Assembly (NCBI GenBank): GCA_019455285.1
Contig: JACFMS010000004.1
Location: forward strand, 67,145-131,144
DNA length: 64,000 nucleotides
DNA from: Sphingomonadales bacterium
Lineage (GTDB): Bacteria > Pseudomonadota > Alphaproteobacteria > Sphingomonadales > Govanellaceae
Direction of reading: 5' to 3'
Under the pieces are notes generated by a model that had not been told where the DNA came from, did not search any database, and saw nothing but the letters and a program-made list of their open reading frames with translations. The translations under genes were made by a program, and so were the position numbers. Below are positions 26,941-35,396 of this stretch, in pieces (position 1 is the first letter of the stretch; each line of letters starts with the position of its first letter).

Positions 26941-27597
26941 CTAGGCGCGGCGCAGGCTTTGTCGGCGGGCAGGAGTAATGGCCGCGGCGGCGCGCCAGCC
27001 CTCAAAGAGGAGGAAAATGTGCCGGCGCAGTCGTTTCAGGTAGGTGGCGTCGTCCATATCCCGCTCAGCCACGATATAGTCTTGGAAATTGTGGTTGAGG
27101 ATGGCGTAAATCACCGTCGCCATGTCGGCCAAATCCAGCCCCTGTCGTAATTTTCCCTGACGGGCGGCATTTTCCAATAATTCGCGGATTTGCGTGGCGA
27201 TGAAGGAGTCGACTTCACGGCGCAGCGCCTCGAATGGTTCACCGTAGCCAAGATCAAAGCCGATGAGGCCCTTCAATAATTCCTTATGCGCCCAGTGATC
27301 GCCGAACTTGTAGGAGCTGACGAGCTTGAACACCGCTTCTGCCGGATCGGGCGGCGGATTCATCAATACCTGTTCGCCGGCCTCGCGGATGGCGGCGACA
27401 TCGGGCCACAACAGCTGACATAATATGCCGGCCTTGGAGCCGAAATATTTATAGATGGTGGCGACGCCAACCTCGGCGCGCGCCGCGATGTCCTCGACAT
27501 TGGTTTGAGAAAATCCTTGCTCTTGGAACAAGAGATCAGCGGCGCGCTTGATGGCTTCTTCCCGTTGTTGGCGCTGCTTCCGGCGCAAGCTGGACAT
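26941..27597 (-). CDS. TetR/AcrR family regulator
   Basis: 218 residues. Helix-turn-helix at about 30-55 (TNVEDIAARAEVGVATIYKY, then FGSKAGIL). It follows the Rieske oxygenase gene by 16 bp on the same strand, so the two are probably one transcript and the regulator may control its own operon. A 35-bp palindrome upstream of the oxygenase (28717-28751) is the likely operator. Confidence 0.85.
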   Translation of the reverse strand: MSSLRRKQRQQREEAIKRAADLLFQEQGFSQTNVEDIAARAEVGVATIYKYFGSKAGILCQLLWPDVAAIREAGEQVLMNPPPDPAEAVFKLVSSYKFGDHWAHKELLKGLIGFDLGYGEPFEALRREVDSFIATQIRELLENAARQGKLRQGLDLADMATVIYAILNHNFQDYIVAERDMDDATYLKRLRRHIFLLFEGWRAAAAITPARRQSLRRA

Positions 27598-27613
27598 GGA
27601 AAATAAAAATCTC

Positions 27614-28651
27614 CTAGCGAATGTACTCGCCGCCGGCGTGGGAGCGCGGAAACTCGCGCACCAATTTTAAATACTTCGCCAGCATGGCGTCGCTGGCGGT
27701 CAAGTAGCCCGGCGCGTATTTGATGGTGCGCAAGATCGGCTTATCCTCACCGACCTGCACTTTGGCTAAATGATAAAGACCGGCCAGCACTTTGGAGATA
27801 GTCTGGCGATCTTCCTCGCTGCCGTCGCCCTTCTCGGTCGCCAGGATGAAATAGGTTTGCGTCCATCCTGGCTTTGGAATGCCGAAGGGGGTCAAGATGC
27901 CGACCCAGCGGCCGGCGAAATAACCCTGCATGATGAATATGCTGGTGCCGAAAATGCCGGCCTTGGTCTCAATAGCGCCGCCCTTGTTGTCGGTGTAATA
28001 GCCGTCAAGGCGGCCTTGCATGGAATAATTATTCCACACCAGGCAATCGCGGTATTGCTTGTGATCGAATGCGATCTTGTGCACGATTTTGATGTGTTGC
28101 CAGTCTGGCGTGTTGGCGCAGATCACCCACGGGTCTATGGGGTAAATCGGTACGTCGTATTCAACGCGGATGGCGAGCTTATCATTGGGTTTTTCAAAAT
28201 CCGGAATGTCCCACCACGGCTCCTCGCCATTAAACGCCCAGATGATGCCGGATTTGTCAGCCGATGGATATTTAAAGAGGCAGGCCTTGGGCGCGGGATC
28301 GCCGATGGCGGTGGCGGCGACATAGCCATCGGTATTAAAGCGCCATTCATGGAAGGCGCACTGGATCTGATCACCCACCACCTTGCCGACGGAGAGATCC
28401 GCGCCGACATGGGGACAGTAGGCGCTCAACACGTGCACCTTGCCTTGTTGGTCGCGCATCACCACCACGCGGCCGTCGAGAAAGTCGATGCCGCGCATCT
28501 CGCCCGGCGCGATTTCGCTGCTTTTGCATAACGGAAACCAGGATTCGGTGAAAACGCCGTTCTCACCCTCGGCCGGCAGGCGGTCGGCGATACGCGGCGG
28601 ACGTGATTTAACGGATGCGGCAGCCTGGCGCTGCGTGGCGCTGGTGGTCAT
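27614..28651 (-). CDS. Rieske-type oxygenase (aromatic-ring-hydroxylating family, KshA-like)
   Basis: 345 residues. Rieske [2Fe-2S] ligands in CPHVGADLS and CAFHEW, about residues 80-105. Mononuclear iron site in NTPDWQHIKIVH (Asp plus two His). This layout matches terminal oxygenase subunits such as KshA and related monooxygenases. The substrate is unknown. The electron-transfer reductase is not adjacent, so it must come from elsewhere. RidA and an NAD-dependent reductase of the 3beta-HSD type start divergently, which could suggest a small catabolic island. Confidence 0.88.
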   Translation of the reverse strand: MTTSATQRQAAASVKSRPPRIADRLPAEGENGVFTESWFPLCKSSEIAPGEMRGIDFLDGRVVVMRDQQGKVHVLSAYCPHVGADLSVGKVVGDQIQCAFHEWRFNTDGYVAATAIGDPAPKACLFKYPSADKSGIIWAFNGEEPWWDIPDFEKPNDKLAIRVEYDVPIYPIDPWVICANTPDWQHIKIVHKIAFDHKQYRDCLVWNNYSMQGRLDGYYTDNKGGAIETKAGIFGTSIFIMQGYFAGRWVGILTPFGIPKPGWTQTYFILATEKGDGSEEDRQTISKVLAGLYHLAKVQVGEDKPILRTIKYAPGYLTASDAMLAKYLKLVREFPRSHAGGEYIR

Positions 28652-28716
28652 CGTGCATTCTCCCTTCCTCCGCCATGTTTCGGCGCGTTTCTAATAGATA
28701 GAACACCAGTTTTTTT

Positions 28717-28751
28717 ATTTGTAAAGAAAAATTTGAAATTTCTCTACAAAT
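28717..28751. promoter_or_regulatory. 35-bp palindrome, candidate TetR operator
   Basis: ATTTGTAAAGAAA (28717-28729) and TTTCTCTACAAAT (28739-28751) pair at 12 of 13 positions around a 9-bp spacer. It lies between the divergent Rieske oxygenase and RidA genes. TetR proteins often bind such sites at their own promoters. The rest of 28652-28909 holds no gene I support. Confidence 0.6.
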
Positions 28752-28909
28752 GTGTTTTCCTACAATCACCTCTATAAAACACTGAGCGAAAAAGGAGGGG
28801 AGGGAGCGTTGCCGATGGGTGCATATCGGCGGCGCCGCAACACCGAATCGACGATTCGGACTTTAGCCTTTCCCGCCAAGGACGCTCTCCAACCTAGCGG
28901 AGAACACTC

Positions 28910-29305
28910 ATGGCGAAAGCTAATCAAATCCTGCATATGAATGAAGCGGTGGAAAAGCCCTTGGGCTTTGCCGCCGTGGCGCAGTCGGGCAACATGCTTT
29001 ATCTATCGGGGATTATCGCGGCGGATGAGACCTTAAAAGTGGTGGCGCCGGGCGACATGGCGGGGCAGATAACGCATATCTATAACCTGATGGAAGCGAC
29101 GCTGGGCATGTACGGCGCGGATTTATCGCACGTCGTCAACGAGATCATTTTCGTCACCGATCTGCAAGCGATGGTGGGCGCGGGGGATGCCCGCACCAAG
29201 CGCTACGCCAAGTGCGCGCCGCCGGCGTGCACCGCGGTGCAGGTATCGGGCTTGTTTCTGCCCGAGGCGATGATTGAAATTCACGCAGTTGCGGAAATGC
29301 CATAA
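28910..29305 (+). CDS. RidA/YjgF/UK114 family protein
   Basis: 131 residues, usual RidA length. Hallmarks are GFAAVAQSGNMLYLSG at the front and CTAVQVSGLFLPEAMIEIHA at the end, the latter replacing the classical CTAVxV...VEIEAVA motif. Typical RidA proteins hydrolyse reactive enamines or imines; the conserved Arg in the CTAV region region is replaced here by less typical residues, so the substrate may differ. The ATG follows AGCGGAGA. It starts a short + strand operon with the next gene, 25 bp away. Confidence 0.85.
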   Translation: MAKANQILHMNEAVEKPLGFAAVAQSGNMLYLSGIIAADETLKVVAPGDMAGQITHIYNLMEATLGMYGADLSHVVNEIIFVTDLQAMVGAGDARTKRYAKCAPPACTAVQVSGLFLPEAMIEIHAVAEMP

Positions 29306-29330
29306 ACATACGCAAAAGGGGGAGCGAGAG

Positions 29331-30323
29331 ATGAAAACAGCGTTTGTCACCGGCGGCACGGGGTTTGTCGGCCTCAATCTCATTGAAGCGCTGAACAGCG
29401 CCGGCTGGTCGGTGACGGCGCTCCATCGCCCTGGGGCCGATACGACGGAACTTACGGCGCTGGGGGCCAAGCTGGCCCCTGGTGACATCGTGGACGCGGC
29501 CAGTCTCAGCCGCGCCATTCCTGAAGGCGTCGATGCGGTCTTTCACGTCGCTGGCAGCATCAACGTGTGGCGGCCGAAGAACGACGAGCAGAACCGCATC
29601 AACGTCGACGGCACCCGCAACATGGTGGAAGCATCGCTGGCGGCCAAGGCCCAACGCTTCGTTCACGTCTCGACGCTCTCCACCTTCGGCGATCAGGACG
29701 GCCCGATCAGCGAGGACACGCCGCAGCACGCCGCCAACTCGTGGATCAATTACGAGCGCACCAAGTGGCTGGCGGAACAGGAAGTGAAAAAGGGCGTGAC
29801 CAAGGGGCTTCATGGCGTCATCGTCTGCCCGTGCGCCATCATCGGCCCGCGCGACCGCCACGGCTGGGCGCGGCTTTATCGCGATATCGCCCTGGAAAAA
29901 GTGCCGGCCATTCCGCCCGGCGGCGGCACCTTCAACGATGTGCGCGCGGTGGCCGACGGCTTGATCGCGGCGGCCGAGAAAGGTCGCGCCGGCGAGATTT
30001 ATATCCTCACCGGCGAACGCTTAAGTTTTCAGGACATCTTCACCATGGCGGCGGCGGAATTCGGCGTCGCGCCGCCCAAAAAAATCGCGCCCAAGGCGCT
30101 CCTCTACATCATGGGCTGGATCAGCGACAAGATCAGCCGCCTCACCGGCAAGGAACCGGACATGACGCCGGAAATGGCGACCATTATGTGTGACTGGAAA
30201 GTCGCCGACACCACCAAGGCCGAACGCGAGCTTGGCTATCGCCCCCGCCCTATAAAGCAGGCGCTCCATGACAGCATCGCCTGGCTGCAAGAACGCAATT
30301 TGTTGCCGAAGGGAAAGAAGTAA
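29331..30323 (+). CDS. NAD-dependent epimerase/dehydratase, 3beta-HSD-like reductase
   Basis: 330 residues. Extended short-chain dehydrogenase fold: TGGTGFVGLNLIEAL nucleotide-binding loop at residues 7-21, active-site YxxxK in NYERTKWLAEQ, and a 3-beta-hydroxysteroid dehydrogenase-like organisation. The substrate may be a sterol, dihydroflavonol or similar compound; I cannot choose. ATG 29331 follows GGGAGCGAGAG and is preferred over the start 57 bp upstream. A neighbouring Rieske oxygenase of the KshA type makes a ring or steroid-like substrate attractive but unproven. Confidence 0.85.
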   Translation: MKTAFVTGGTGFVGLNLIEALNSAGWSVTALHRPGADTTELTALGAKLAPGDIVDAASLSRAIPEGVDAVFHVAGSINVWRPKNDEQNRINVDGTRNMVEASLAAKAQRFVHVSTLSTFGDQDGPISEDTPQHAANSWINYERTKWLAEQEVKKGVTKGLHGVIVCPCAIIGPRDRHGWARLYRDIALEKVPAIPPGGGTFNDVRAVADGLIAAAEKGRAGEIYILTGERLSFQDIFTMAAAEFGVAPPKKIAPKALLYIMGWISDKISRLTGKEPDMTPEMATIMCDWKVADTTKAERELGYRPRPIKQALHDSIAWLQERNLLPKGKK

Positions 30324-30333
30324 GGGCGCTTAT

Positions 30334-30386
30334 ACCTTCTCCTTTGAGGAGAAGGTGTCACGCGTCAGCGTGACGGATGAGGTGCT
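30334..30386. repeat. CACCTCATCCG-type two-hairpin intergenic repeat
   Basis: ACCTTCTCCTttgAGGAGAAGGT is followed by GTCACGCgtcaGCGTGAC and CGGATGAGGTG. The reverse complement matches the repeat at 62515-62597. It could act as a terminator between the converging genes. Confidence 0.65.
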
Positions 30387-31018
30387 TAATAAAGCGTCTT
30401 GTCGATCTCGCTGGCGATGTAGGCGTCAAGCGCGTCCGCATCAAAACCCATCTGCACATGATCCGCCCAGATGCGGCCGGGCGAGGCGATGACGCTTTTA
30501 TCGGGCCACGTCTCCGGCCGCCATAAGGCCGAACGAATGAGCGCCTTGGCGCAATGAAGGTAAGCCTCGCGCACGGTGACGAGAATGCCCGCCTTCGGCG
30601 TCTTGCCGTTGACCGCCAGTGGCGAAAGCAGCGCCGGATCGGCGGTGATGGCGGCCGCGCCATTGATCCGCAGCGTCTCGCGTATGCCGGGAATGACGAA
30701 CAACAGCCCGATATGCGGGCAGGCGAGGATGTTTTCCAAACTGTCGAGCCGGTTGTTGCCCGGCCGGTCGGGCAGCAGGAGATGCGTGTCATCAAGCACG
30801 CGGACAAACCCCGGCGGATCACCGCGCGGGCTTGCATCCGCCGCACCCTTGCCGTCAAAGGTGGCGATGACGACGAACGGCGAAGCGGCGATGAAGCGCC
30901 GGCAATGCTCATCGAGCTTGGCGATGCACTTTTTCACCGCCGGCTCTTCCGGCTGCTCATAAAGCCGGCGCAGGTCTTCCACGGTGCGGATCAGATGAGG
31001 GGTCGAGGCGGCGGACAT
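30386..31018 (-). CDS. Pyridoxamine 5'-phosphate oxidase family flavin-binding protein
   Basis: About 210 residues from the preferred ATG at 31018; an open frame extends to 31120 but begins with low-complexity basic and Pro residues. Split-barrel PNPOx fold: VVIATFDGKGAADASPRGD followed by LLLPDRPGNNRLDSLENI. This matches the MSMEG_1061-type subgroup annotated as pyridoxamine 5'-phosphate oxidase-like, which binds FMN or F420 and may reduce unknown substrates. It is not PdxH itself. It is convergent with the preceding reductase; the repeat at 30334 sits at the junction. Confidence 0.82.
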   Translation of the reverse strand: MSAASTPHLIRTVEDLRRLYEQPEEPAVKKCIAKLDEHCRRFIAASPFVVIATFDGKGAADASPRGDPPGFVRVLDDTHLLLPDRPGNNRLDSLENILACPHIGLLFVIPGIRETLRINGAAAITADPALLSPLAVNGKTPKAGILVTVREAYLHCAKALIRSALWRPETWPDKSVIASPGRIWADHVQMGFDADALDAYIASEIDKTLY

Positions 31019-31176
31019 GGTTCGGGCCTTTTGCATTGGGGCGCGTTGGGCGACAAGTGTACGGGGAACGGCGAGCGCCGGCAACTGCTTGGGTGGGGTA
31101 GGGGGAGACTTGACGGCCATGGCGAGGCTTCATACACTCAACTTAAATTAGATAGGTCAGGTGCGCTAATTTTATC

Positions 31177-31266
31177 GTCATTGCGAGAAGGCGTAAGCCG
31201 ACGACGCAATCCAGAGAACGATAGACTGATAGGAAGATGGATTGCTTCGCTGACGCTCGCAATGAC
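31177..31266. repeat. 90-bp MITE/REP-like element (same family as 178-316)
   Basis: Terminal inverted repeats GTCATTGCGAG and CTCGCAATGAC are identical to those of the element at 178-316. The interior carries GACGCAATCCAG and TGGATTGCTTCGCTGACG. It lies directly upstream of the orphan higA. Confidence 0.75.
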
Positions 31267-31268
31267 AC

Positions 31269-31318
31269 CTTTACCCTAACCTTTCCCTCGAGGGAGAGGG
31301 TAGGGTGAGGGGGAAAGC
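31269..31318. repeat. CCCTAACC-type intergenic repeat
   Basis: TTTACCCTAACCTTTCCCTC next to GAGGGAGAGGGTAGGGTGAG, an inverted repeat around CTCGAG. Same family as 13540-13586. It abuts the MITE-like element, so two repeat types are stacked here. Confidence 0.65.
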
Positions 31319-31383
31319 AGAAGAAAGTTGGCAACTTGCGTATTTTGAGTTTGACGTAAACATAGCACTTAAGAACCTGTGAC

Positions 31384-31716
31384 ATGAGCAAACACCAAGG
31401 CTTTCGGATGAAAGCACCGTCTCATCCCGGCGGCTTTGTAAAGCTGGAAATTATTGAACCCCTGGGGCTGTCGGTGACCGATGCCGCCCGGGCGTTGGGC
31501 GTCACGCGACCGGCCTTGTCCGCACTGCTCAACGAACGCGCCGCCCTGTCGCCGGAAATGGCGCTGCGGGTGGAAAAGGCATTCGGTGTGTCCATGGACA
31601 CGCTGATGCGGATGCAGAACAGTTATGACATTACGCAAACCCGCAAGCGCGAAGGGGAGATTAAAGTCGCGCGGTTCAAGGGGAAGGTGAGTGAGCAGAA
31701 GGCGGTGGGGATTTGA
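31384..31716 (+). CDS. higA: HigA-family addiction module antitoxin, without a HigB partner
   Basis: 110 residues. Xre-type helix-turn-helix with SVTDAARALGVTRPALSALL and the family's leading HPGGFVKLEIIEPLGLSV. HigA normally follows a ~93-residue HigB toxin gene; upstream here there are only two stacked repeats and 65 bp of non-coding DNA, so the antitoxin is orphaned or its toxin was lost. It may now act as a stand-alone repressor. The gene just downstream on the opposite strand is a HEPN-like candidate. Confidence 0.85.
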   Translation: MSKHQGFRMKAPSHPGGFVKLEIIEPLGLSVTDAARALGVTRPALSALLNERAALSPEMALRVEKAFGVSMDTLMRMQNSYDITQTRKREGEIKVARFKGKVSEQKAVGI

Positions 31717-31744
31717 GATAATTACTATAACTATACATACAAAA

Positions 31745-32371
31745 TTATTTCTTACTTGGGATGCGAGGTTTGGATGCGTGATTGCTATTAATTGAATTCC
31801 ACCCTTTCAGTTCATATTGCTGAACCTCACTAATTGGCATGTTTTTAACTATCTGTAAAATTCGCTTCTTTTCTTCGGTAATAAATGCAGTAACGCTTTT
31901 TATTATTATTTCCGCAATTTCTATGAGGCCAGTGATTTCTGAAACGCTAAGACAAATAATGCGCTCTTCATCTACTACAACATGTGTGTAGCCTTCTGCG
32001 TCTAGTCTTTCTACACAGTACTGTAACATGGTCTGGTTAAGTTCGTAGCAGTTAACTGAATGAGCAATGTGTTTATCGCGGATGGTGCGTAAATATTCGT
32101 GTAGTGTGATTTGTTCATCCGTCAAATTGGAAAGGTGTTGAATATCTAGTTTGGATCTGACGCCGCTTGAGAATGGCCTACAATACCGGACTAGTGTTGC
32201 AATGCAAAGTGGTTCGATAAGTTCAGAATTACGCTCTTCCTTATCTTGACGATAAGCAAGCAATAATTTCGCATATTGAATCGCGCTTTGTAGATCGCGC
32301 GCAATGCCCGTGTAATCAGCCAATGCGATTGCATCGGGGTGATTAAATGCGAGTTTAGTATAAGTGGCCAT
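31745..32371 (-). CDS. Hypothetical HEPN-like protein (AbiU2-type candidate)
   Basis: 208 residues, markedly AT-rich compared with all neighbours, which suggests acquisition from outside. I recognise no named family with certainty. Mostly helical, with LRTIRDKHIAHSVN near the middle: an R-x(n)-H element like the catalytic motif of HEPN ribonucleases such as AbiU2. If so it could be an RNase toxin or abortive-infection protein. Its 3' end faces higA across 28 bp. The 208 bp upstream (32372-32579) are AT-rich with no other gene seen. Confidence 0.6.
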   Translation of the reverse strand: MATYTKLAFNHPDAIALADYTGIARDLQSAIQYAKLLLAYRQDKEERNSELIEPLCIATLVRYCRPFSSGVRSKLDIQHLSNLTDEQITLHEYLRTIRDKHIAHSVNCYELNQTMLQYCVERLDAEGYTHVVVDEERIICLSVSEITGLIEIAEIIIKSVTAFITEEKKRILQIVKNMPISEVQQYELKGWNSINSNHASKPRIPSKK

Positions 32372-32579
32372 GTGTTTTTTTAAAAATCATTTTGTGCAAT
32401 AATGTAACTAAAAGTAGCATGTTCTTATATGTTAATAAAAGTATGATGCATTTGCTAGTTCCCCCACTTGCCGCTTCCCCCCTTTTTCCTTATTCTCCCC
32501 CTCGAAACCTTAGAAAGCCCGGTTGGTGGGGCGAATATAAGCGCCCTAATGACCTGAGATAAAAGGGAAAAACACGCCC

Positions 32580-34082
32580 GTGAGCACCGTCATCCGTGAA
32601 CAAGACCTGATCGCCAGCATTGCCGACGCCTTGCAGTTCATCGCCTGTTATCACCCGTTGGATTTCATCCGCCACATGAAGGCCGCGTATGAGGCGGAGG
32701 AAAGCCCTTCGGCCAAGGACGCCATCGCGCAGATCCTGGTCAATTCCCGCATGTGCGCGTTGGGCAAGCGCCCCATCTGCCAGGATACCGGCATGGTCAG
32801 CGTGTCCATGGAAGTCGGCATGGATGTGCGCTTTGATACCAAACGCAGCCTCCTCGACGTGGTCAACGACGGCGTGCGCCGGGCTTATATGGACGAGCGC
32901 AATCCGTTGCGCGCCTCCATGGTCTCCGATCCGCTGTTTGCCCGCAAGAACACCGGCGACAACACGCCGGCGATCCTCAGCACCGATCTCGTTCCCGGCA
33001 ACACGGTGAAGATCAAGGTGGCGGCCAAGGGCGGCGGCTCGGAAAACAAGACCAAGTTCGCCGTGCTCAACCCGTCCGACAGCGTGGTCGATTGGGTGTT
33101 GAATACCATCCCGCAACTGGGCGCCGGCTGGTGTCCGCCGGGCATCATCGGCATCGGCGCTGGCGGCTCGGCGGACAAGGCGATGTATCTCGCCAAGCAA
33201 GCGCTTTACGAACCGCTGGATATGCTGGAGCTGTTGGCGCGCGGCCCCAATTCCAAAGAGGAGGAATTGCGCCTCGAACTTTACGACAAGATCAACGCGC
33301 TCGGCATCGGCGCGCAAGGCTTGGGCGGCCTCAAAACCGTGCTTGACGTGAAGATCAAGACCTATCCCTGTCACGCCGCCGGCAAGCCCATCGCGCTCAT
33401 CCCGAATTGCGCGGCGACGCGGCTGACGCGCTTTGTGCTCGATGGCTCCGGTCCGGCGCAATTCACGCCGCCCGCGCTTTCCGAATGGCCGGAGATCGTG
33501 CTCGATAAGGCGGCGTCCCACGCCCGCAAGGTCAACCTCGATACCTTGAAGAAAGAAGATATGAAGGAGTGGAAGCCGGGCGATACGCTCTTGTTGTCCG
33601 GCAAGCTGTTGACCGGGCGCGATGCCGCGCACAAGCGCATGGTGGATATGCTGGCCAAGGGCGAGCCGCTGCCGGTGGATTTGAAAGGCCGCGTTATTTA
33701 CTACGTCGGGCCGGTGGACCCCGCGCCGGGCGAGGTGGTGGGGCCTGCGGGGCCGACCACGGCGACGCGCATGGACAAATTCACCGACACCATCTTGGAA
33801 AAGACCGGGCTTATCTCCATGGTCGGCAAGGCCGAGCGCGGACCGGCGGCGATTGAGTCCATCAAGCGCCATAATGCTACTTACTTGATCGCGGTGGGCG
33901 GCGCGGCGTTCCTGGTATCGAAGGCGATCAAGGGGGCGCGGGTGCTGGCCTTCCCCGAGCTCGGCATGGAGGCGATCTACGAGTTTGAGGTGGAGGACAT
34001 GCCGGTCACCGTGGCGGTGGACACAGAAGGCAATTCCGTCCACCAATCGGGTCCCAAGGCGTGGCGGCGCGCCGCCGGGTAG
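32580..34082 (+). CDS. fumA: Class I (Fe-S) fumarate hydratase
   Basis: 500 residues, the single-chain class I form. Alpha domain Fe-S ligand in GKRPICQDTGM, further cysteine in IPNCAATR, and the beta domain at the C-terminus with GPTTATRMDKF. It converts fumarate to L-malate in the TCA cycle; the [4Fe-4S] cluster is oxygen-labile. The start is GTG at 32580 after AAAAGGGAAA. It is separate from other TCA genes and 18 bp before chrA. Confidence 0.92.
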   Translation: MSTVIREQDLIASIADALQFIACYHPLDFIRHMKAAYEAEESPSAKDAIAQILVNSRMCALGKRPICQDTGMVSVSMEVGMDVRFDTKRSLLDVVNDGVRRAYMDERNPLRASMVSDPLFARKNTGDNTPAILSTDLVPGNTVKIKVAAKGGGSENKTKFAVLNPSDSVVDWVLNTIPQLGAGWCPPGIIGIGAGGSADKAMYLAKQALYEPLDMLELLARGPNSKEEELRLELYDKINALGIGAQGLGGLKTVLDVKIKTYPCHAAGKPIALIPNCAATRLTRFVLDGSGPAQFTPPALSEWPEIVLDKAASHARKVNLDTLKKEDMKEWKPGDTLLLSGKLLTGRDAAHKRMVDMLAKGEPLPVDLKGRVIYYVGPVDPAPGEVVGPAGPTTATRMDKFTDTILEKTGLISMVGKAERGPAAIESIKRHNATYLIAVGGAAFLVSKAIKGARVLAFPELGMEAIYEFEVEDMPVTVAVDTEGNSVHQSGPKAWRRAAG

Positions 34083-34100
34083 GGCCGTTAAGGGAGGACC

Positions 34101-35396
34101 GTGACCCCATCTATCCCCACCTTCGCCGAGGCGCTCAAAGTCTGGCTCAAGATCGGGCTTTTAAGCTTCGGTGGGCCGGCCGGGCAGATTGCCTTGATGC
34201 ACCGTACGTTGGTGGATGAGAAGCGCTGGATCGGCGAGGGGCGGTTCCTCCATGCTTTGAACTTCTGCATGCTATTGCCGGGACCGGAGGCGCAGCAGCT
34301 TGCCACCTACATGGGCTGGCTGATGCACGGCTGGCGGGGCGGCATCGCCGCCGGCGCGCTGTTTGTGCTGCCCGGCGCGGCGGTGGTGCTGGCCTTGGCC
34401 GCGCTCTATGCCTACTTTGGCGCGCTGCCGCTAGCAATGGCGGTGTTCGTGGGCGTCAAGGCGGCGGTGCTGGCGATTGTCATCGAGGCGCTCCTGCGCA
34501 TCGCCCGTCGGGCGTTGAAAGCGCCTTTCTTATGGGCGCTGGCCGGGGCGTCGTTCGTTGCCATCTTCGCGCTCAACGTGCGCTTTCCGGTGATCGTCGT
34601 CGGCGCGGCGCTCTTTGGCCTGGCGGCGACCCGGTTCGGCTGGCTGAAGGTTGTGGCTGAAGCCGAGGATGGCGCGCTCATCCGCCCGCGTACGGCGGCG
34701 CAGACGGCGGGGATCCTCATCGGCGGCCTGGCGCTGTGGTTTCTGCCGGTGGCGGTCTGCGCCGTTGCCGCGCCGCCGGTGTTCACCGACATTTCGCTTT
34801 TCTTCTCCAAGCTGGCGGTGGTCACCTTCGGCGGCGCTTATGCGGTGCTCGCCTATATGGCGCAGGCGGCGGTGGAAGGCTACCAGTGGCTGAGCGCCGG
34901 CGAAATGCTGGATGGCCTGGGGCTTGCCGAAACCACGCCGGGGCCTTTGATCCTGGTCACCGAATTCGTCGGCTTTTTGGCCGCCTTTCGCGACCCCGGC
35001 GGCTTATCGCCGCTGTTTGCCGGGACGCTGGGCGCGCTGCTGACGCTGTGGGTGACTTTCGTACCGTCTTTTTTGTGGATTTTCCTCGGCGCGCCCTATG
35101 TCGAGCGGCTTTATGGCAATCGGGCATTGAAAGCGGCGCTGGCCGCCATCACCGCCGCCGTGGTAGGAGTGATTTTGAACCTCGCGGCGTGGTTTGCGCT
35201 CCATGTGCTGTTCGCTGACCTCAGGGAATGGACATGGGGACCGCTGCGCCTGCTTCTGCCTGATATGACAACCTTGCAGCCGCTCGCCGCGGCGCTGGCG
35301 CTGGTCGCGGCCTATTTATTGCTGCGGCGCGGCTGGGGCATGGCGGCGACGCTGGCGCTGGCCGCTGCGGTGGGTGGCGCGGCTTATTTTATTTAG
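34101..35396 (+). CDS. chrA: Chromate transporter ChrA (two CHR domains)
   Basis: 431 residues with about ten membrane helices. Two homologous CHR halves; the first opens with WLKIGLLSFGGPAGQIALMH, the second with KLAVVTFGGAYAVLAYM and the ETTPGPLI motif. Bidomain ChrA exports chromate, giving resistance. GTG start at 34101 after GGGAGGACC. The 4-bp overlap at the 3' end with the convergent yciA means no terminator between them. No ChrB regulator is present. Confidence 0.88.
   Translation: MTPSIPTFAEALKVWLKIGLLSFGGPAGQIALMHRTLVDEKRWIGEGRFLHALNFCMLLPGPEAQQLATYMGWLMHGWRGGIAAGALFVLPGAAVVLALAALYAYFGALPLAMAVFVGVKAAVLAIVIEALLRIARRALKAPFLWALAGASFVAIFALNVRFPVIVVGAALFGLAATRFGWLKVVAEAEDGALIRPRTAAQTAGILIGGLALWFLPVAVCAVAAPPVFTDISLFFSKLAVVTFGGAYAVLAYMAQAAVEGYQWLSAGEMLDGLGLAETTPGPLILVTEFVGFLAAFRDPGGLSPLFAGTLGALLTLWVTFVPSFLWIFLGAPYVERLYGNRALKAALAAITAAVVGVILNLAAWFALHVLFADLREWTWGPLRLLLPDMTTLQPLAAALALVAAYLLLRRGWGMAATLALAAAVGGAAYFI

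Noticed and set aside
28752..28940. 62-residue frame before RidA
   Set aside because: No family features, it overlaps the promoter region and ends inside the RidA gene in another frame.
32490..34046. 518-residue antisense frame over fumarase
   Set aside because: His/Arg-rich shadow of the fumarase gene, which has all family motifs.
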